64,000 bases of DNA from Takakia lepidozioides (taxonomy: Eukaryota > Streptophyta > Takakiopsida > Takakiales > Takakiaceae), in contig CM060734.1 in assembly GCA_030704615.1 (NCBI GenBank), positions 29,838,042-29,902,041 on the forward strand, in the 5' to 3' direction. The position numbers and the translations under genes are program-made. Below, one piece after another: positions 21,252 to 31,551 of this stretch (its first letter is position 1; each line of letters begins with the position of its first letter). A model generated the notes under the pieces. It was not told the origin of the DNA, searched no databases, and worked only from the letters and a program-made list of their open reading frames with translations.

Positions 21252-22126
21252 TGGTATACTAGTGTGTGGTGTGCACATGTCTTGTGTGGTTTTGGACAGC
21301 GATGTAGTTGTGTAGCGATATATATGGGCACGACACCCCTAGAATCCATGCTTCCACACACACAAGACTTCATCCTTGCAATCCTTGCAAAATCTTGTGA
21401 CTCAAGAGCTTTCTTCTCAAGCTCTCCAACTCCTTGGTGCATGCAACACCCGCCTTGCAACCCCTTGCAAGCCTTGTGATACAAGAGCTAAATTCTCGTA
21501 GCTCTCAACCTCTTTAATATACAAGTGCAAAACTAATCCTTACACTCCGCACTCACAAGCATAAGGTGATCTTCTTGTACTGATAAGAGATGAGAAATGA
21601 GAGAAGTGGAAGACAATGAAAACTCTGACAGCATGGAGCAATCACACTAAGAACAAGCCCTAGTCCTTCCAAGTGAAATCCACTCTATCACATAAACTAA
21701 GTCAAGCCAAGGGCACCCTTGCTAAGGAAATCCACCCTACAAAGCCCTCAACACACTCCCTCTCAATACCTAGAGCTATGGAGGTGAGAGAAGCTCATGG
21801 AGTCTCAACTACAAGAAGATGAGCCCTCCTCAACACTCACAAGGGGAAAACCCCTTTCCCATGTCCCAAGTGAGGCTTGACACCTCACTTGGCATATGAG
21901 ACCAAATGAAGTTCCAATACACAAAATACAAATATAAATATCCAAAATGTCCTAGTTAACTAGAAGTAGGTAATTCTAGTTAACCATGAATAAAACCATG
22001 ACATAGACAAAACCCTAAAGTGTCTGTGCGCGGAGCCCACCTGTCGTGCGCATACATATCGCTACACAACTACATCGCTGTCCAAACCACACCACGCATA
22101 TATGCACAATAAAGTAGTCTGTCACA
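21252..22126 (-). repeat. 3' LTR of A2
   Basis: On the minus strand it starts TGTGACAGAC right after the polypurine tract and ends TATACCA, giving TG...CA ends and about 875 bp. The middle matches the A1 LTR. The inner end is less certain than the outer one. Confidence 0.75.
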
Positions 22127-22145
22127 ATCGCCCCCCTAGCTGGTG
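22127..22145 (-). other. Polypurine tract of A2
   Basis: Minus-strand CAGCTAGGGGGGCGAT directly before the LTR, identical to the A1 tract at 16624-16638. It primes plus-strand DNA synthesis. Confidence 0.75.
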
Positions 22146-22386
22146 GATAGGTCCCTCTAACTCCAGATAGCTACAAGATGTAATAGCCACAGCCGTACTA
22201 AGTCCTCTATTACTGTCCCTATTGTACTCAAACTCTATAGACCAAGAGGCCGGGTACAAGAGTAGCCCCATCGTTAGTCGCCGTCTTGCAATTTGTGAAC
22301 TTGAGCCAAGATCTCGTGTGTTCAAGGTCTCCTAGTAGCTTGGCCTTGCGTTTCTTGTTAGCCTTCCATGGTTGTATCCACTCCCA

Positions 22387-23735
22387 CTATCCAATGCAAT
22401 GTGGACATAACCAATCCCCATCTGGAACCATCTCAAGAGGTGAGTCAAACATCCCATATGCCAACCTCTAGAGCATCGATCACACACCAGCATGGTGGCT
22501 GCCCCTCTAGCAGACCCACACAACATGCACCTCAAACTTGCAGATACCACTGCCAGGTTTGGGTCAATCCTGCCATCGACATTCGGAAGGTGACATGGCG
22601 CACAATTACGCACATGGTCCTTCCAAGTTATGCCATCCCGACCCTCCAAGATCAAGACGCCTGAGGGCAAGACCTCTCGAACCCTCAAAATAACACGTCC
22701 TGCAGTCACATCCAAGGTCGTAGGAGCAGTCTGCTGCAGATAGACATAGTCACCAGGGTTGAATCTCCGAACCCCAAGACGATAACCCCCACTACGTATG
22801 GTAGCATACCTCAACGTATCACGATGTTGTGCAATGGCAAGGTTCTCGAAAGCCATGGGCATGACTTTCTTGAACAACTCTGCACGCTGCTCACATGCAC
22901 GTGCCCACACGTCCGGATCGTCAAGGTTAAGAACTGTAGCAGCTTCTCTGCGAATGGATGTAGGCAAATCCGGCTCTCGGCCAAAGAGAAGAAAGTATGG
23001 TGAGAAAGAGGCAAGTGATGCTTGCTTGTTGGACCTGTAGCCCATGGCTAACCAGGGTAACTGAAGGTCCCAATCTCTTAGGTGTCCCTTCTGCAAGCCA
23101 TACTTGCGCAAACCCCTCTTTACTGTCTGAACAACCCTCTCTGCCAAGCCATCGGCCTCAGGATGATCCCAAGAAGTGGTACGGTGGTCTACCAAGGCTT
23201 TGTCATACAAAGCCTGAAACTCCCCCAAGAACTCTCTCCCTTGGTCCGTGAGTACCTCAGCTGGAGCACCGAATCGGCTAAGCACACAATCCAAGAATGC
23301 ATACGCAGCTTCCTCACTAGCCTTATCCGGCAATGGAACCAACTCGATCAACTTGGAGAAGTGTTCCACCATCACCAACACGTACTTGTTGTGGCGCATG
23401 GTCAGTGGCAACGGCCCTGCGAAGTCAAGACTCCATCTGTAGCCCAATCCCATGATCGGAAGAGGGTGCAATTGTGGAGTAGGGGCGTTGAATGAAGCAC
23501 GCACCGTGTCACATACCATGCACCTAGCCACAAATTGTTGTACCTCTGTATGCATACCACGCCACCAATACTGCCCCTGCAGTAGACTATGAGTGCGTCG
23601 CACCCCAAAATGCCCCAACTCCTCATGGGCATGCCACACTAACCGTGCCCGCTGTGTTGGGTGAGGCACAATCCTCACTCGACCATCCTCCCACACTCAG
23701 AGCAGGTGTGTCCCCTCCCACTTGAACCTCTTGGC
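22387..23735 (-). pseudogene. Integrase with C-terminal PHD finger (A2)
   Basis: Inserts element cDNA into the genome. The zinc-binding N-terminus has HAHEELGHFG and ARCMVCDTVR (H-H-C-C). Catalytic core: Asp in RWSLDFAGPL, Asp in VLTDQGREF, Glu in HPEADGLAERVVQ. After a short DNA-binding tail (NPGDYVYLQQ) come LRCMLC, MLVCDRC and GWHMGCL (Cys/His at residues 390, 393, 405, 408, 413, 416 of the 23696 frame). Then, in the next frame, PDGDWLCPHCIG and a stop at 22387, completing a C4HC3 PHD finger. One lost base near 22482 breaks it. There is no chromodomain. Stops at 23698 and 23736 precede the zinc domain. Confidence 0.87.
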
Positions 23736-24581
23736 TCATTGTAGGATCCAATCCCTCTCCTTGGCAGTCACAGTGGCTGCCATGTCTCCAGTGCGGAGAT
23801 AGTCCAACACAGCTGAATCCTCATGTATATCTTTGGCGCCACCTTGCTCATTGCTGGCCTCCGGATCCTCAGACACTTGATCTACTGTCATCCCTGTTGC
23901 AGGTCCAACCTGGCCTTCTGCTGCCAAGATACACAGAAATGCAGATGCATGCCATCCGGGCACCATCTCCTCATCCGTCTCACCATGCCACCGAGCTCCA
24001 GTGTCATCCTGCTGGCTCGTGCATGGATTGCGACTCAATCCATCTGCATTGCGATTGACCAAACCTGGTCGATGCACAACCTGAAAGTCATACTCTTGAA
24101 GTATGAGTGCCCACCATGCAAGCTTCCCCGTAAGCTTGTCTGACTCCATCAACCACTTGAGTGGCTGGTGATCCATGACAAGGGTGAAGAGATTGCCATA
24201 TAGATAGCACCTGAAGTGTGCCACGGCCCACACTACAGCTAAGCACTCTCCCTCATACGAGCTATACTTAGCCTCTGTAGCGTTGTTTGAGCGACTAGCA
24301 TAAGCCACTACGAACTCTCTTCCCTCATCATCCACCTATGTGAGCACCGCTCCAAGCCCCAGCATGCTTCAATCTGTATGCAGCCGAAAAGGACGCCCCC
24401 TGATAGGTCGTCTCAAGATGGGCGCCGAGGTCAACCTCGCCTTGAGCTCTTGGAAAGCTCGTTCTTGCTCATCTTCCCACTGCCACTCCTGGTCCACCTT
24501 GGTCAGCTTGGTTAGAGCCTTTGCAATGGCACTAAATCCCTTGACAAACTGTCTATAATAGTTTGCCAACCCCATGAAAGC
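23736..24581 (-). pseudogene. RNase H region and linker (A2)
   Basis: Connection and RNase H: FMGLANYYRQFVKGF, ELKARLTSAPILRRP, LGLGAVLT, EGREFVVAYASRSNN, YEGECLAVVWAVAHFRCYLY, VMDHQPLKWL, ADGLSRNPC. Then a linker of about 110 residues leads to the integrase. Stops at 24369 (TGG to TGA), 24336 (CAG to TAG) and 23736 (CGA/CGG to TGA), judged against A1 or A3. Confidence 0.85.
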
Positions 24582-25514
24582 TCAAACTCGGCTCATATCC
24601 GTGGGGCGTGGAATCTGTGCAATGGCCTCTACCTTAGTCTGCTGTACCCCCAATCCTCCAGGATATATCATTTGACCCAGATACTCAATCTGGTTGTGGA
24701 AAAACTTGCACTTCCCCGGATGTAACTTCAATCCGTGCACCCTCAAGTGCTCCAATACCACCTGAAGGTGTCTCTCATGCTCCTCCACCGTAACACTAAA
24801 GATGATGATGTCATCTATGTAGCACCGAGCAAACTTCACCCCTGCTAGAATCCTGTCCATGACTCTCTGAAACTCTGCAGGAGCATTCTTAAGCTCAAAT
24901 GGTAAGAACCGCCACTGGTATAGGCAATCCTTCCCGTGCTCATTGATCCCCCAGAATGCCGTCTTCTGCTTGTCCGCCTCCTTGATCGGCAACTAGTGAT
25001 ATCCGGATCGTAAATCCAAAGTGCTAAAGACCTTGGCATGCCCAATGGCATCAAAGATCTCCTCTGGTGTTGGCATGGCATACCTATCGGACTTGGTCTG
25101 ACGATTTACAGGCCGGTAATCACCGCACATACGTCTCTCCGTCCAATTGCCATAGACATCATTCTGGGCTGGCATCACTGTGACTGAAGCATACTCTCCA
25201 CCAGATAGCTCCACCAAACCAGCCTCCCAGAGGTCCCGAGTCCTCATCTGAATCAAGGACCTCTCCATGTCACTATATCTATAGGGTCTCCGAAAGATTG
25301 GCGTGTCAGTGGCCAATTCAATGCGAATCTCTTGACCCTTCAGTGCTCCCAAGTCCTTCAAACTGAAGGCAAAGCAGTTCCTGTAAGCCCTCAAGAACCG
25401 CCGTATATGTCGTCTCTCTCCTCCGGTGACTATGGGTCCAACATCAGGCTCCCAGTTGTCCTCCGTGACTGCAACCTTGAGTCCAGCAGGCTTAGAGGTA
25501 GAAGACGCGTCCCG
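24582..25514 (-). pseudogene. pol: Reverse transcriptase (A2)
   Basis: RT in frame with the DNMT after the stop at 25521. Visible: EDNWEPDVGP, AYRNCFAFSLKDLG, TPIFRRPYRYSDME, GDYRPVNRQTKSDRYAMP, STLDLRSGYH, LPFELKNAPAEFQRVMD, YIDDIIIFS, HPGKCKFFHNQIEYLG. Stop TAG at 24993 replaces CAG of A3 (29103). Essentially full length. Confidence 0.88.
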
Positions 25515-25523
25515 TGGTTGTTA
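25515..25523 (-). promoter_or_regulatory. Conserved stop codon with CARYYA context (A2)
   Basis: Minus-strand TAA CAACCA, at the same protein position as TAG CAACCA in A1 and A3 (protein context EVA[AI] stop QP[RK]DAS). RT follows in the same frame. Confidence 0.45.
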
Positions 25524-27416
25524 TGCTGCAACCTCTTGAGCAGTGACCACCACCTTCTCTGTCAGTGACAATGTCCCATCCTGCCCCATCATCCCATCCT
25601 TGAGGACCTCCTCAACCCGAGAAAAATCCCCAACCTCATCCATCACCGCCGCCTTGGCTGCCAACTCCTTCGGAACCTCGAGCACCTCCCACGCGTGCCA
25701 TGGATGCGGCCTGCACCTCATGGTCCTCACCTGCTCGCCCCCACTCGCTGCCTGTACCGTCTCGGTAGGTAGGGAGACCATGAAGGGAAGTGTACTCCGT
25801 ACTCTGCGCTGCTCAGCCATAGCCAAGCTGATAATCCAGGTCAAACAATTGAGATCCATTGCTTGCCCCCACACCCGACGACGTGATGCCTTAGAAAGAG
25901 ATGGCACCGCAGTGGTACCAATGGTAAAACCCATCGCCCGCTCGTGCTCGTCAGCATTGGGCTCCACTAATTGTTGCAACTGGCTATCCCACAAGAGGCC
26001 GGGTCCACCATCCCGAAAAGCATGGGATCCTGGGAAGCTGAGCAGTGTAGGTAATGTTGTTCGTGGTTGACCCACCCTGTTGACCACTGCCAAAGGCGAA
26101 CGGTCATCGTGTCTCACACGTTGAGACTGCCTCCCTGTGTCCAAAATGCTATCCACTGTGAGGTGTGCTGGCCGCTGCACCCCATCAAATGCACGCTTGA
26201 GCAGTGCGGGTGGCATCAAGTTAGTCCACCATAGCCGTGGACGATGAGCCCGTGACCCCACTGCAGCTGCATCCAGCAACACTGTTGACCCAAGCCACGA
26301 CCGGACTTGATGCACACTGGCCATCACCCTGGCCCGAGAATCACCCATCAGTGGCACATTCTCCAAGATGTATGATGGAGATACAGCTTGATGAAGCTGC
26401 AAGTGGCGCAAAACCCGCACCATCTCCCAAAACAGACCCGTCCTCGAGTCTCGCAATCCATTGCCATGCCCGGCTGATGAATGCCCTTGGCAGGGCCAAC
26501 CTGCCACTACCAGATCAATGGAGCCAACCTGCTCCAAATCCTGCGCCCCCAGCAACGAAATGTCTGCTGGCAAGGCTTGTTGGTATCCATGAACTGCAGA
26601 CACTGGCAACAAATCAGGGTACTGCTGTACCAACTGAGCAACATGACACAGTGAGATGCGTCGTGCAGTCTTATCCCTCTCCACATACAGGTAACGTTGA
26701 ACTCGTACACTTGCCTGCAGCACTGCAGCCAATCCAGTGCTGATCCCGCCAAACAAGTCCAGAAGACATATGCCTTCATCCGGGCACTGCCACACAAGAG
26801 GTGTGGTGTCCAATGGCGACAACTGAGGTGGTCCTGGTGCAGTCACCACACTCTCCTCTTCTCTTGACGGTACGAAGGCCTCTACCCAGGCTTGTTGCAC
26901 CCGTTCATCAACAGCTTGCTGCAAATCCTTGCTTGTACCCCACAATGGAGTGTGAGCAACCATGGCAGGCAACTCCGCCGTTCCATGCATGTCATCCTGC
27001 TCTGCTGGAGGTGGCACATCCTCTGCATGGGCATTGCCTTCCAGCAACTCTCCAGGCCAACTAACTGCAGCTGTAAAGGCGGCTAGTGTTGGCATCTTGC
27101 CCCGCTGGGCAGCCGCAATACCCCCAATGAATGTCACAGGGAGCTGTGCACGACGACCATCCCCTGACTGCCATCCAGGCTTGTAGGATGCTGACTCCTC
27201 CCAAAAGTCCAGGGTGAAGCCCATGGGATATAACACTGCCCCACTAACGAGGACATCGTAAGAGACCGCGTCTGTCACAATGGCCTTGGTTCGCATCACT
27301 GAGCCATCTATAGGATGATCCGGCTGCAGTCTAATGCCCAACTCACGCCGTGTCATGCCCCGAGCCTGCTCTGATCCTCCCAGAGATGTCTGTATCTGGA
27401 AATGACAAGGCTCCAT
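25524..27416 (-). CDS. DNMT3-like cytosine-5 DNA methyltransferase (A2, intact ORF)
   Basis: 631-codon ORF holding the protease tail (residues 1-60) and a complete C5-methyltransferase. Motif I LLDLFGGISTG (218-228), YVERD (244-248), IV AGWPCQGHS with catalytic Cys309, VI YILENVPLMG (349-358), VIII SRAHRPRLWWTN (388-399), IX NADEHERAMGF (487-497), X GQAMDLNCLTW (517-527). The target-recognition stretch between VIII and IX is about 90 residues, and wording around VIII-X is DNMT3/DRM-like. No PWWP, ADD or UBA domain is attached. The N-terminal 200 residues have no recognised domain. The C-terminal 100 residues are acidic and lead to the conserved stop. No internal stop or frameshift, unlike the rest of A2. 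Established knowledge: DNMT genes inside gypsy elements are known from charophytes. Confidence 0.9.
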
Positions 27417-27847
27417 ATCCGCCTCCGGCCCAAACTTGCAATAGCAGCTCTGCCCAACATCAATGGCTGAGCTCCCGCGTCCAACAAGACCCGCAGTGGC
27501 CGGTACTTCTTGCCTGCCGGTCCACTCAAAGAGAAAATGCCATCTTGGTTGTCTAACAAGACAACTCCAGGTGTCACCATGGCGCGCTCAAAGGCTGGCC
27601 TAGCTGGCAGCTCCGTCAACCTGGCAGCTGCAGCTTGCCATGGCGCAGCCGTGGCAGTCTCAACCCTCAAATCCGAGGATCCCTCTGCCACTACATCTTC
27701 CAGTAACTCCGTAGAAGATGAAGTGACCTCCCCACTCTCACAGAGTGTTGCTGCTAGTCTGAACACTGCAGCTGGTCTTACCCCTGGCGTCGCAATCATG
27801 GTTGCCGAGAACAGTGGGGCTTGACAAACAGAGGTGGCCGGCTGCAC
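27353..27847 (-). pseudogene. gag end and aspartic protease (A2)
   Basis: Text CQAPLFSATMIATPG, DLRVETATAAPWQAAAARL, VTPGVVLLDNQDG and VLLDAGAQPLMLG matches A1 at 884-1270. The active-site triplet is D-A-G. A small deletion after ASLG shifts the frame into the 27416 ORF. The element is truncated about 15-45 bases further upstream. Confidence 0.75.
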
Positions 27848-27894
27848 TAGCCTTGGTAGCAGGTGTCAGTGATGCACGTATAGCTCTCCCCAAT

Positions 27895-28575
27895 GGCATT
27901 TTGGACCAAGGGAGGCAACCAGGGTGCGACATGATGACCGTCCACCTTTGGCGGTGGTCAATCGAGTGGGGCAGCCGTACGGCCTTGCCTACGCTCATGA
28001 GCTTTCCCTCGTCTCATACTTTTCGAGACAATGGTCCTAGGTTGATTTGGGACAGTGTGCTACAACAATTGGTGGAGTCCAATGCGGATGAGCGAGAATG
28101 GGTAATGGGGTTTGCCACGGGCGCTACAGCTGTGCCAGCTTTGTCAGAGGCATCATGCCGATATGTGTTGGGTCAAGCAATGGATCTAAATTGTTTGACA
28201 TGGGTCATTGGCTTGTGCATGGCTGAGCAACGGAGATTGCAAGCAGTGGTGGCTACTTCGACACTCCCATTGGATAGTGCATCCTCCCTCCCAACCGGGA
28301 CGGTTGAGGCAGTGAGTAGGGGCGAGCACAAGATCGTGGCAGATGTGGGATGAGATGCGGAGAGAGAGAGAGAGTCATTGGATCTCTCAAGGACCAATAT
28401 GAGGAGTGGGGAGAGCCATACATAGAGGATCAGTTGGAGGCCAAGGTGGCAAAGGTCTTTGAAGAGAGTTGAGGATGTTTCTTGCGCGGAGGACGTTCTT
28501 AAGGTGGTTATGGCGGAGCAAGTGGAGGCTACGCCACAGTCAGGGTGGGCGGACAAGGCCCAAGAGGTTGCTATC
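27895..28575 (+). pseudogene. DNMT C-terminal fragment (A3)
   Basis: Only motifs IX and X and the acidic tail remain: NADEREWVMGFATGA, EASCRYVLGQAMDLNC, LTWVIGLCMAEQRRL. Motifs I-VIII are absent. The tail (DVLKVVMAEQVEATPQ) leads to TAG CAACCA at 28576-28584. Confidence 0.82.
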
Positions 28576-28584
28576 TAGCAACCA
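28576..28584 (+). promoter_or_regulatory. Conserved stop codon with CARYYA context (A3)
   Basis: TAG CAACCA in frame with both the DNMT tail before it and RT after it. After the stop the frame stays open past the RT start (QPKDASPTSKPGVSK), until 29088. Confidence 0.45.
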
Positions 28585-30153
28585 AAGGATGCGTCTCCTA
28601 CCTCCAAGCCTGGTGTATCCAAGGTTGCAGTCACTGAGGACAATTGGGAACCAGATGTTGGACCTATAGTCACAGGAGGAGAGAGACGGAGGATCCAGCA
28701 ATTTCTAAGGGCTTATAGAAATTGCTTTGCCTTCAGTTTAAAGGATTTGGGGAGTTTGAAGGGTCAGGAGATTCGTATTGATTTGACAAGTGACACGCCA
28801 ATTTTTCGAAGGCCCTACAGATATAGTGACATGGAGAGGTCTTTGATCCAGTCACGGACTATGGAGTTGACCGAAGCTGGATTGGTGGAGTTGTCAGGCA
28901 GGGAGTATGCCTCGGCAACAGTGATGTCAGCTAAGAAAGATATCCATGGCAATTGGACAGAAAGAAGGATGTGTGGGGACTATCATCCTGTGAACCGTCA
29001 GACTAAGTCCGATAGATATGCCATGCCAACTCCAGAGGAGATCTTTGATGCCATTGGGCATGCAAAGGTGTTTAACACATTGGACCTGTGATCCGGTTAC
29101 CACCAGTTGCCAATCAAAAAGGCTGACAAGCAAAAGACGACATTTTGGGGGATTGACCAGCATGGGAATGATTGTTTGTACCAATGGTGCTTCCTACCAT
29201 TTGGGTTGAAGAATGCTCCTGCAGAGTTTCAGAGGGTCATGGATAGGATTCTTGCAGGGCTAGACTTCGTCCGGTGCTACATTGATGACGTCATCATCTT
29301 TAGTACCACGGTGGAGGAGCATGAGAGACACCTTCAGGTGGTGTTTGAGCGCTTGAGGGCGCATGGATTGAAACTGCACCCTAAAAATTGCATGTTCTTC
29401 CACGATCAGATTGAGTATTTAGGCCACATGATATACCCTGGAGGATTAGGTGTTCAACAAACAAAAGTGGAGGCCAATGCACGCATTCCACGCCCCATAG
29501 ATGTAAGCAGAGTTCGTGCTTTCATGGGGTTAGCAAACTACTATCGTCGGTTTGGCAAGGAATTTAGCAGCATTGCAAAGGCTCTTACCAAGTTGACCAA
29601 GGTGGGTCAGGAGTGGTAGTGGGAGGAGGAGCAGGAGGAAGCCTTTGAAGAACTCAAGGCTCGATTGACTTCTGCACCTATTCTGAGGCGGCCTATTCAG
29701 AGGCGGCATTTCCAGCTACATACGGATTGGAGTATGCTGGGGATTGGAGCAATGCTCACACAGGTGGATGATGAGGGAAGAGAGTTCGTAGTGGCATATG
29801 CTAGCCGCTCGAACAATGATGCTGAGGCAAAGTATAGCTCATATGAAGGAGAGTGTCTAGCTGCAGTATGGGCAATGGCACATTTCAGATGCTACCTCTA
29901 TGGCAATCTCTTCACCCTTGTCACGGATCACCAACCATTGAAGTGGTTGGTGGAGTCAGACAAGCTTATAGGGAAGCTTGCACGGTGGGCACTTATGCTT
30001 CAAGAGTACGACTTCCAGGTGGTGCATCGAGCTAGAATAGTCAACCGGGATGCGGATGGATTGAGTCGTAATCCATGCACGAGCGAGCATAATAATACTG
30101 GAGCTCGGTGGCATGGTGAGACGGATGAGGAGATGGTGTCAGGATAGCATGCA
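28585..30153 (+). pseudogene. pol: RT and RNase H (A3)
   Basis: RT: TPIFRRPYRYSDME, GDYHPVNRQTKSDRYAMP, KQKTTFWGIDQHG, LPFGLKNAPAEFQRVM, VRCYIDDVIIFS. RNase H: DWSMLGIGAMLTQVDDEG, YEGECLAAVWAMAHF, VTDHQPLKWLVES, ADGLSRNPC. Two stops (29088, 29617) lie within an otherwise complete frame. This copy supplies the ancestral codons used to interpret A1 and A2. Confidence 0.85.
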
Positions 30154-31551
30154 TCTGCCTTTTTGTGCATTCTAGCAATGGGAGCTCAAGCTAGTCCATC
30201 CAATAGGATTGGTCATGTAGATGGTGTGCATGACGATCCGGAGATCAGTGAGGAGCTTGGTGGTGCTAAGGATGTGGATGAAGATGCAGCAGTGTTGGGC
30301 TATCTTCATGCCGGAGAGACAGCAGCCAGTGTGACTGCGAAGGACAGAGATCGGATCCTACAATGAGCCAAGAGGTTCAAGTGGGAGGGGACTCACTTAC
30401 TCCGTGTATGGGAGGATGGACGAGTGAGGATTGTGCCTCATCCAACACAACGAGCGCGATTGGTACGCCATGCCCATGAGGAGTTGGGACATTTTGGGGT
30501 GCAGCGCACTCATAGTTTGCTGCAAGGGCAGTACTGGTGGCGGGGCATGCACACGGATGTGCAGCAGTTAGTAACAAGATGCATGGTGTGTGATAGAGTG
30601 CGGGCTTCTTTCAACGCCCCTACTCCACAATTGCATCTTTTACCCATTATGGGTTTGGACTATCGTTGGAGCCTTGATTTCGTGGCCCATTGCCACTAAC
30701 GATTCGCCATAACAAGTATGTGCTAATGAGGGTGGAACACTTTTCCAAATGAATTGAACTGGTGGCATTGCCTGACAAGGCAAGTGAGGGGGCTGCGTAT
30801 GCATTCTTAGATCGAGCTCTTAGCCGATTCGGTGCTCCAGCCGAGGTACTCACAGACTAGGAGAGAGAGTTCTTGGGGGAGTTTCAGGCTTTGTGTGAGC
30901 AAGCCTTGATAGATCACCGCACTACTTCTCGGGATCATCTCGAGGCTGATGGCCTGGCAGAGAGGGTTGTACAAACAGTCAAACGAGGCTTGCGCAAGTA
31001 TAGCTTGCAGAAGGGACACTTGGGAGATTGGGACCTTCAGCTACCTTGGTTGGCCATGGGCTACAGGTTTAGCAAGCAAACATCACTTGCCTCGTTCTCA
31101 CCTTACTTTCTTCTTTTCGGCCGAGAGCCAGATTTACCTGCATCTATTTACAGGGAGGCTGCAGTAGTCCTTGACCTTGATGATCCGGATGTGTGGACAT
31201 GAGCATGTGACCAGCGGACAGAGTTGTTCAAGAGAGTCATGCCTATGGCTTTTGAGAACCTTGCTATTGCCCAACACCGAGACACATTGAGGTATGTCAC
31301 CATACGTGGATGCGGATATCGACCGGGTGTTTGGAGATTCAACCCTGGGGACTATGTGTATCTGCAGCAGACAACGCCTACGACCTTGGATGTCACAACA
31401 TGACGTGTGATTCTAAGGCTCAGGGAGGTGTTGCCTTCAGGAGTGTTGATTCTGGAAGGTCAAGATGGCATGATATGGAAGGATCATGTGCGCAATTGAG
31501 CGCCATGTCACCTCCCATATGTGGATGGGATGATACATCCCAACCTTGCAG
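30154..31551 (+). pseudogene. Integrase (A3), cut before the PHD finger
   Basis: Linker, then integrase zinc finger HAHEELGHFGVQRTHSLL and TRCMVCDRVR, core YRWSLDFV, a damaged middle (frame break near 30686, stop where TDQG is expected), DGLAERVVQTVKRGL and FSPYFLLFGREPDLP. The MULE is inserted at 31552, just before the position where A2 has its PHD finger. Confidence 0.8.

Larger units (their letters stand above)
21252..27850 (-). mobile_element. Ty3/gypsy retrotransposon A2 with DNMT gene and PHD-integrase
   Basis: Best-preserved family A copy, truncated in gag at its 5' side near 27850. Order (minus strand): gag end and protease, DNMT3-like enzyme, conserved stop, RT, RNase H, integrase, PHD finger, polypurine tract, 3' LTR. 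From 27416 to the PHD finger everything is in a single reading frame, interrupted only by stop codons at 25521, 24993, 24582, 24369, 24336, 23736 and 23698, with one frameshift inside the PHD finger. This shows the ancestral element had one pol frame continuous with DNMT. Confidence 0.9.
27895..31551 (+). mobile_element. Ty3/gypsy retrotransposon A3, partial copy
   Basis: Begins abruptly inside the DNMT (matches A1 from about 2571), head-to-head with A2, and runs through RT, RNase H and most of integrase until the second MULE interrupts it at 31552. One frame from the conserved stop at 28576 to about 30699. Stops at 29088 (CGA to TGA), 29617 (CAG to TAG), 30145, 30364 and 30858, and a frame break near 30686, mark it as dead. 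Confidence 0.88.
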
